DNA from: Circinella umbellata
Taxonomy: Eukaryota > Mucoromycota > Mucoromycetes > Mucorales > Lichtheimiaceae
NCBI GenBank assembly: GCA_025093555.1
Contig: JAIWNF010000021.1
Location: 1-64,000, forward strand
Direction: 5' to 3'
DNA: 64,000 nucleotides
Position numbers and translations under genes: made by a program. The notes under the pieces were generated by a model. It worked only from the letters and a program-made list of their open reading frames with translations. It did not search any database and was not told the DNA's origin. Every line of letters begins with the position of its first letter. Positions within the stretch are counted from its first letter, which is position 1. This document shows, in pieces, positions 59,257 to 64,000 of this stretch.

Positions 59257-59652
59257 GATTCCAGCCCCATTGACTTCATCCAAAATTTAACCAGCCTGTT
59301 ATTCTTGATTCCAGTAGAAGGTATTTGTAACGAAACAAAATTGATTTCCAGAAATCTGCATTCATACTTCATAAGATCCGAAATTATAGTTGGAATTCAT
59401 GCTGGTAATCCCGTTCATCTACCACGTAGTAAACTTACCAGCTCTTCATAATCCTTTGGGTTACCATGTGAAGTATCTCGAAAATAATTTACACTTAAAC
59501 TTGCTTTATGTCTTAATATAAATCAATTACAAGGTCAATCATTAACACATGTTGATGTATATCTTCTTGGTCAAATGCTTTCGTATGATCAGTTATATAT
59601 TGCATTCTCACGCCTTACAGATTACAGAAATTTGCTTATAATGGCTGATTAG
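59257..59652 (+). pseudogene. PIF1-like helicase relic, Helitron-type
   Basis: Two adjacent pieces in different frames match the C-terminal part of PIF1-like helicases carried by Helitrons. 59257-59451 reads PVEGICNETKLISRNLHSYF, then HAGNPVHLPR. 59488-59652 reads LCLNINQLQGQSLTHVDVYL, then DQLYIAFSRLTDYRNLLIM. The motif TINKSQGQ appears changed to NINQLQGQ. The frame break and absence of the upstream helicase and Rep domains show a dead 3' fragment. Confidence 0.75.
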
Positions 59653-60191
59653 GTTAGGTAAGCTCATCGCCTTATTACAAAAGACATCGCCTATCATGAA
59701 ATATTCTCTCCCTCCCCTCTCCACCTTCTCCTTTATCTTCATAATAGCTTTTTACACATTGAATCCATTTACATATATTAAACTATTAATGTTTCGTTCA
59801 GCAATAACCCTTACGTACCTCTACAAAAATTCGATGAGGTCAACTCTACATTTACCAACTTCTATATATTATGTTCCTCTTTTATTAAATTCCAGAAATC
59901 TCTTGAACAACCTGTTAATGTGTCAATGAAATAATAACCCACTCCCTTCTGATTTTTTTTATCTGTCAAAGACAGTGATTATTATAACGCCAAAGTAATT
60001 GTCACCCTATTATTACTGCGGTAGTAAATTATAAGTCATAGAATTAATATTATTCAATTTTTTTGCTTTTTGTTCAATAAAATGCTATCATTCAACCCTA
60101 AGACATCTTATTGCTATACTATCACAGTTTGTTTCTTTTATTTAATTGGGTTCATAAAACAATTTTACAGCTTTAGGAATCGTTATTACCA

Positions 60192-60204
60192 GGCGCGAAG
60201 CGCC
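60192..60204. repeat. GC-rich palindrome GGCGCGAAGCGCC
   Basis: A 5-bp GC stem with a GAA loop, followed by a T tract and a run of G, standing out in AT-rich DNA. Related GCGAAGCG/CGCTTCGC cores occur at about 60256, 57907 and 51785. Confidence 0.7.
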
Positions 60205-60798
60205 TTTTTGGGGGGTCAAGGGGGAACCCATCGCGACGTCGTCATTAAATGATCTGGAGCGAAGCGAGACAGGACGGTTAGTCTACTATTAAAAGACGAA
60301 TGGTCCTTACGAATTTAACGTTTTTGGTACGTAATTCATAAAACCCCGATATATCCTTTCGCCACTGTACCTTGAAAGTAACATTTGTATAAAGATCAGT
60401 CTTTTTTGTCTCCTACAAAAAAAGGTGACAATTGCTAAAAGGTAAAACGGTCTCCTCAGACGCCTATAGTTAAACATTTGCTGTTTACCGATTATTCAGG
60501 ACAACTACTTATTTTGTTAAAAGAGAAACTCGATTCAAAATTGTTGCAAATTGTATTATTATAGTGGTATTGCTTTTTGGACGAGTCGTGTATGATGTAA
60601 TGTGGGACCACTGTTGTTGGTTTGCTGATATACTTGGTACTGCTGGAGCTGATGGATGATCCATGTAATTAACATCTTTCTTTTCATATCTCCAGCTCTT
60701 TTTCTAACTACTTTTCTAACTACATTCCCCAACGTCAAAGAAAGAAAAAAAAGACCCCGCCATCATAAAAAAAATTAGGCCGCCAACCATTAGGAAAA

Positions 60799-61264
60799 GG
60801 TAATTGCTACGGACACCCCATATTTTGGCTTACAGACACGACCCCCCAAGTAAAAGTCGTCAATCAAGTTCTTAGACCATGTAAACTATAGTACCAGCAT
60901 TATCAACATCAATAGCGCTTATTTAGCCACTCATATAATATACCATTATATGTACGTATACATTATTCCTTGTTTGTCTTGTGTTCATGTGGACTACAAC
61001 TTCATTCTGTCTACATAATGATATAGTGAGAAAAGATAAGAAATAATGAACGTTATTCATGAAGCGTTGAACTGCTAATATAAGTTTCATAAACATTTTT
61101 AAGTTATATAACGATGATAGCTGTATATATAGTGTATAAATGGCTGGATACCACGTAATTGTATCAAATTGTAGTGTATTTTTGAAAAAATATAAAAGTG
61201 GGCTGTCCGTAAGAGTTGAAATTACCTAATATAGTATGTTTTTGAGGTGTCCGTAGCTAATCCC
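60799..61264. mobile_element. 466-bp MITE with 19-bp inverted repeats and 9-bp target duplication
   Basis: Left end GGTAATTGCTACGGACACC (60799-60817) and the reverse complement of the right end, GGGATTAGCTACGGACACC (61246-61264), match at 16 of 19 positions. Both sides are flanked by the same direct 9-mer TTAGGAAAA (60790-60798 and 61265-61273). A 9-bp duplication is typical of Mutator-like elements; 8 bp would suggest hAT. No coding sequence inside. Confidence 0.8.
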
Positions 61265-61864
61265 TTAGGAAAAATTTTGTACACACATTGTCCAAAGACA
61301 AGTGAAGAAAAAGGATTTTACAAATATCCAAGTCAAATATGCCAAACCTGGTGCTGTGTTTAACAAGACACATTATTATATAAAATAGCAGATTTTTTTT
61401 TTTTCACCGTAAATATCCAAGTGTATTATACATCATGACAAACCCTACACTTTTTCGGAACTAACTCGAAATTAAGTATGTGCGGAGAGAAAAGTCACGG
61501 CTCACCCTTCTTCCCTCTCGTTTTCTTTATCAGAAGCCAGTGGTATTTAGTTATTTTTCGTGGGTAGAATAATAAAAAAAGACACACTTCCACGATAGAT
61601 AAGATGAGAAAATATTACTTGCTCTCACAACAGTCGGAGTTATGATTATTTTATCTTTTGCATTATAGCTTTATAATATCACAAGGAATATAGAAATGTA
61701 ACCATATCCAATATTATGATTGTCATTGTCTCTCCCACGCTTAATTTATTTACTTTCTTTTTTATTTTTTTTTATTTTTTTTTTCGGTTTCTTCCTCTTA
61801 TGGTCTTTTTTGATACCCCCCCCCCAAAAAAATACCATCATCACACTTTAACAAATAATAAAAA

Positions 61865-63125
61865 TTGCCTTGCATAATAAAAATCAAGATTGACCCCCAA
61901 TATTGGGATAATAATCAACATACAAGTGGAAGCAACGAAGAAGACGAATGTAACCTTATTCTTCGTTGCTATCCAGGTTCAGTTTTTGAAGGTCACCTCG
62001 AACTGTACTCCACTGAGCCTTTTCTAGTAAAAGGCTTGAAGCTTACATTGCGTGGCAGTGGTATGTTTCATTTTTTTTCTTTAGTATTATTGTTATATAC
62101 TTATTAATGTATTAAAAAAATAATAATAACGATAATAATATTACCAAATAGAGTTAATCAACTACGGTGCTATGAGTAAATACAGAAATGGTGACAAAGG
62201 AGTTATATTTTCTGTTCGAGCTCGTCTACCTTCTTCTTCAAGTTCGATATGGCTAAACCCAGGCACAATTTATCGATTCCCTTTCGTATGTCAATTCCCA
62301 ATGGTTAATTTTCCACCTACTTTTCAGCATCCTTTACTCGAAAGCAAATATACACTACTTGCTACAGTAAACGACATATATAAAAGTAAACCTTTTTCAG
62401 TCGACTTTGAACCTTGTGTTGAAACTAGCCCGTACGCCAAAATACAAATGTATAATTATACTCGTGATCGTATACGTTTTTCATTAGTTACTGGATTATA
62501 TTACCAGCTACAGAAAGATACACTGATACGTATGCGCATTGATAAATTATCATTATCATCATCATCATCATCAACAGATTCTTCTTCTTCTTTATCATCC
62601 TCTTCTACAATGTCATCACTGTTATCATTCTCGACCGTATCCATTGCACTAAAACAAATACTTACCATCGGATATCGAAATCAACCAGATCCACATAAAG
62701 AATCAATTACTTTATCAAGTATTGATATTGGTAGTAGCAATCAACAACAACAGCAAGAAGATGCCCATGTAGTGGTGGAATTACCTATTCCTATTGACCT
62801 TGTCAGATTACCGACCCTAACAACAATGTCTTCTTTCCGGTTTCAAATTGCGTATAAAATTATTGTCAGTAATAAAATTCGTTGCGGACCTATTGTTATT
62901 CAACGAAAACTATTTGAAGTGCCTATTACAATAGGTACATTGCCCCATGGAACAACTGTATCTCCTGATTTACTTTCTTATGCAGATGAACATGTGGCTC
63001 AAGACATGACAACACGTGCGAAGCCAAGACTTGTCATTTCATCGATACAACGTGATGATAATGATGTGCTTCCAGCATATGATGATACGAGACCTCCCAT
63101 TTATTACCCACAGATTCCAATATAA
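61865..63125 (+). CDS. alpha-arrestin, copy 2; start codon not found
   Basis: Exons 61865-62060 and 62152-63125 (5' end provisional), about 390 codons. It aligns along its length with the arrestin at 47839-49152: LRCYPGSVFEGHLELYSTEP, same-phase intron after LRGSG, YRFPFVCQFPMVNFPPTF, RCGPIVIQRKLFEVPI, GTLPHGTTVSPDLLSYADEH and AQDMTTRAKPRL. The tail has LPAY and PPIY in TRPPIYYPQIPI, the WW-binding LPxY/PPxY pair. No ATG opens the first exon: the frame begins after TAA TAA at 61853-61858 and the first in-frame ATG is 62173, inside the arrestin fold. An unseen upstream exon, non-AUG start or loss of the N-terminus are all possible. Confidence 0.75.
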
Positions 63126-63690
63126 ATTTGTATTGTCTTTCTTTTCTTTAGGCCTATTCCATTTTTTATTATTTATTTACTTTATGATATTTTATTATAT
63201 TATATTGTCGATGTATACATATTCTGTAATAACAGTCGTATCTGCTGTATATATAAACGCGTTTTCTTTGTTTTTGTTTTTTTTTTTTTTTTTTTTCAAA
63301 AAAAAGTTAGTATTTCAACTTTATAATCTATTACTCTCCTTTTATTATCAAATTATCAAATTTACTATTTAGTTTTTCTCACCATCGATATAACTAAAAT
63401 TAAGAGTATGTAGATGTATTAGTACGCATACTTATTTATACTCTCATCATAGTACTGCATAATAGTTGCATTTTATTTTTTTTCAGCTTACTCTTTATAG
63501 TAGGTTTACCTTTATAGTAAACTTTTCTCATTTCTACCTCTTATAGTAAGCTGGTTTTTTTTTTTTTTTGATGATCTAAATTCAAGAAAAATAAAGCTTA
63601 TATTCGTGAATTTGTATATGTAAAATTAAAAATATGAATTATCTATTTTCTAATACGCACGTAATGATCGCTTACATACGAAAGTTTAAT

Positions 63691-63728
<38 letters not shown>

Positions 63729-64000
63729 ACATAAACAAAACGAGAGTGCATTTTGCAACTACGTATTCCTTGTTTATCAAATTGAACTAGTTGTTTGTTT
63801 TTAGTTTATCATCGTTTTAATTTTCGTATAATTAGCCATCTAACTCCATGATTGTCTTTCAACAATATCTTGCTTGTATAAAGTCGTAAAAAAGAAAATG
63901 CCGGAGATGATGCTATATTAATATGGAAAGTGTCATAACTATAGACTTATGTATGTCATAAATTAACACAAAAGACAAAGCTGTAATGAAAACGTTTACT
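63126..64000. other. 3' flank with (AT)n tract, no gene seen
   Basis: Contains T-rich runs and a (TA)n microsatellite at 63693-63726. No coding region is supported up to the window edge. Confidence 0.6.
63693..63726. repeat. (TA)n microsatellite
   Basis: About 16 TA dinucleotides without interruption. Confidence 0.9.

Larger units (their letters stand above)
57889..61864. other. right part of the accessory island
   Basis: No intact gene. Holds a helicase relic (59257-59652), a MITE (60799-61264), GC palindromes (60192-60204 and about 60256) and a small membrane ORF (57975-58163). The remainder is unremarkable AT-rich DNA. Confidence 0.5.

Overview
The window looks like nuclear DNA of a filamentous early-diverging fungus, most likely Mucoromycota/Mucorales. 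This rests on strong AT-richness, long A/T homopolymers, genes split by many short GT-AG introns (about 55-330 bp), Asn/Ser/Thr-rich linkers, and a gene set with fungal hallmarks (SLM1-type PH protein, SDS3-type Rpd3L subunit, NRG1-type zinc finger, PPxY alpha-arrestins). No species can be named. Gene models were built by hand by matching splice sites and checking phase across every intron.

Layout: 1-3.6 kb is gene-free, with direct and inverted repeats. 3.6-5.8 kb holds a SWIM + RING-finger gene carrying a tandem array of duplicated exons. 5.8-12.7 kb contains decayed genes (an F-box/LRR relic and an unknown acidic-repeat gene) and hairpin-rich DNA. 12.8-21.4 kb holds cofilin gene 1 (+), SDS3 (-) and cofilin gene 2 (-). 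21.4-27.5 kb is repeat-bearing and gene-poor. 27.5-40.5 kb is the densest core: SLM1-like (+), UPF2/NMD2 (+), La protein (+) and an NRG1-like C2H2 factor (-). 40.5-45.4 kb is mostly intergenic and ends in a 1.14-kb long-inverted-repeat element. 45.6-49.2 kb holds a Rab5 GTPase (+) and an alpha-arrestin (-).

49.2-61.8 kb is an accessory island. Its centre is a 5.4-kb transposon (52505-57888) with matching terminal inverted repeats and one 8-exon gene for a 1479-residue protein. That protein combines a DUF6729/MULE-like nuclease-type region with an apparently intact DEDDy 3'-5' exonuclease. Around it lie a Helitron/PIF1 helicase relic, a 466-bp MITE with a clear 9-bp target-site duplication, GC palindromes and small orphan ORFs. 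Beyond the island, at 61.8-63.1 kb, sits a second, inverted copy of the alpha-arrestin gene.

Functionally the core genes serve actin turnover (two cofilins), chromatin and transcription (SDS3, NRG1-like), membrane/TORC2 signalling and endocytosis (SLM1-like, Rab5, arrestins) and RNA metabolism (UPF2, La). Nothing suggests they are co-regulated as a cluster. The most unusual items are the exonuclease-bearing transposon and the symmetric tandem exon array of the SWIM-RING gene.
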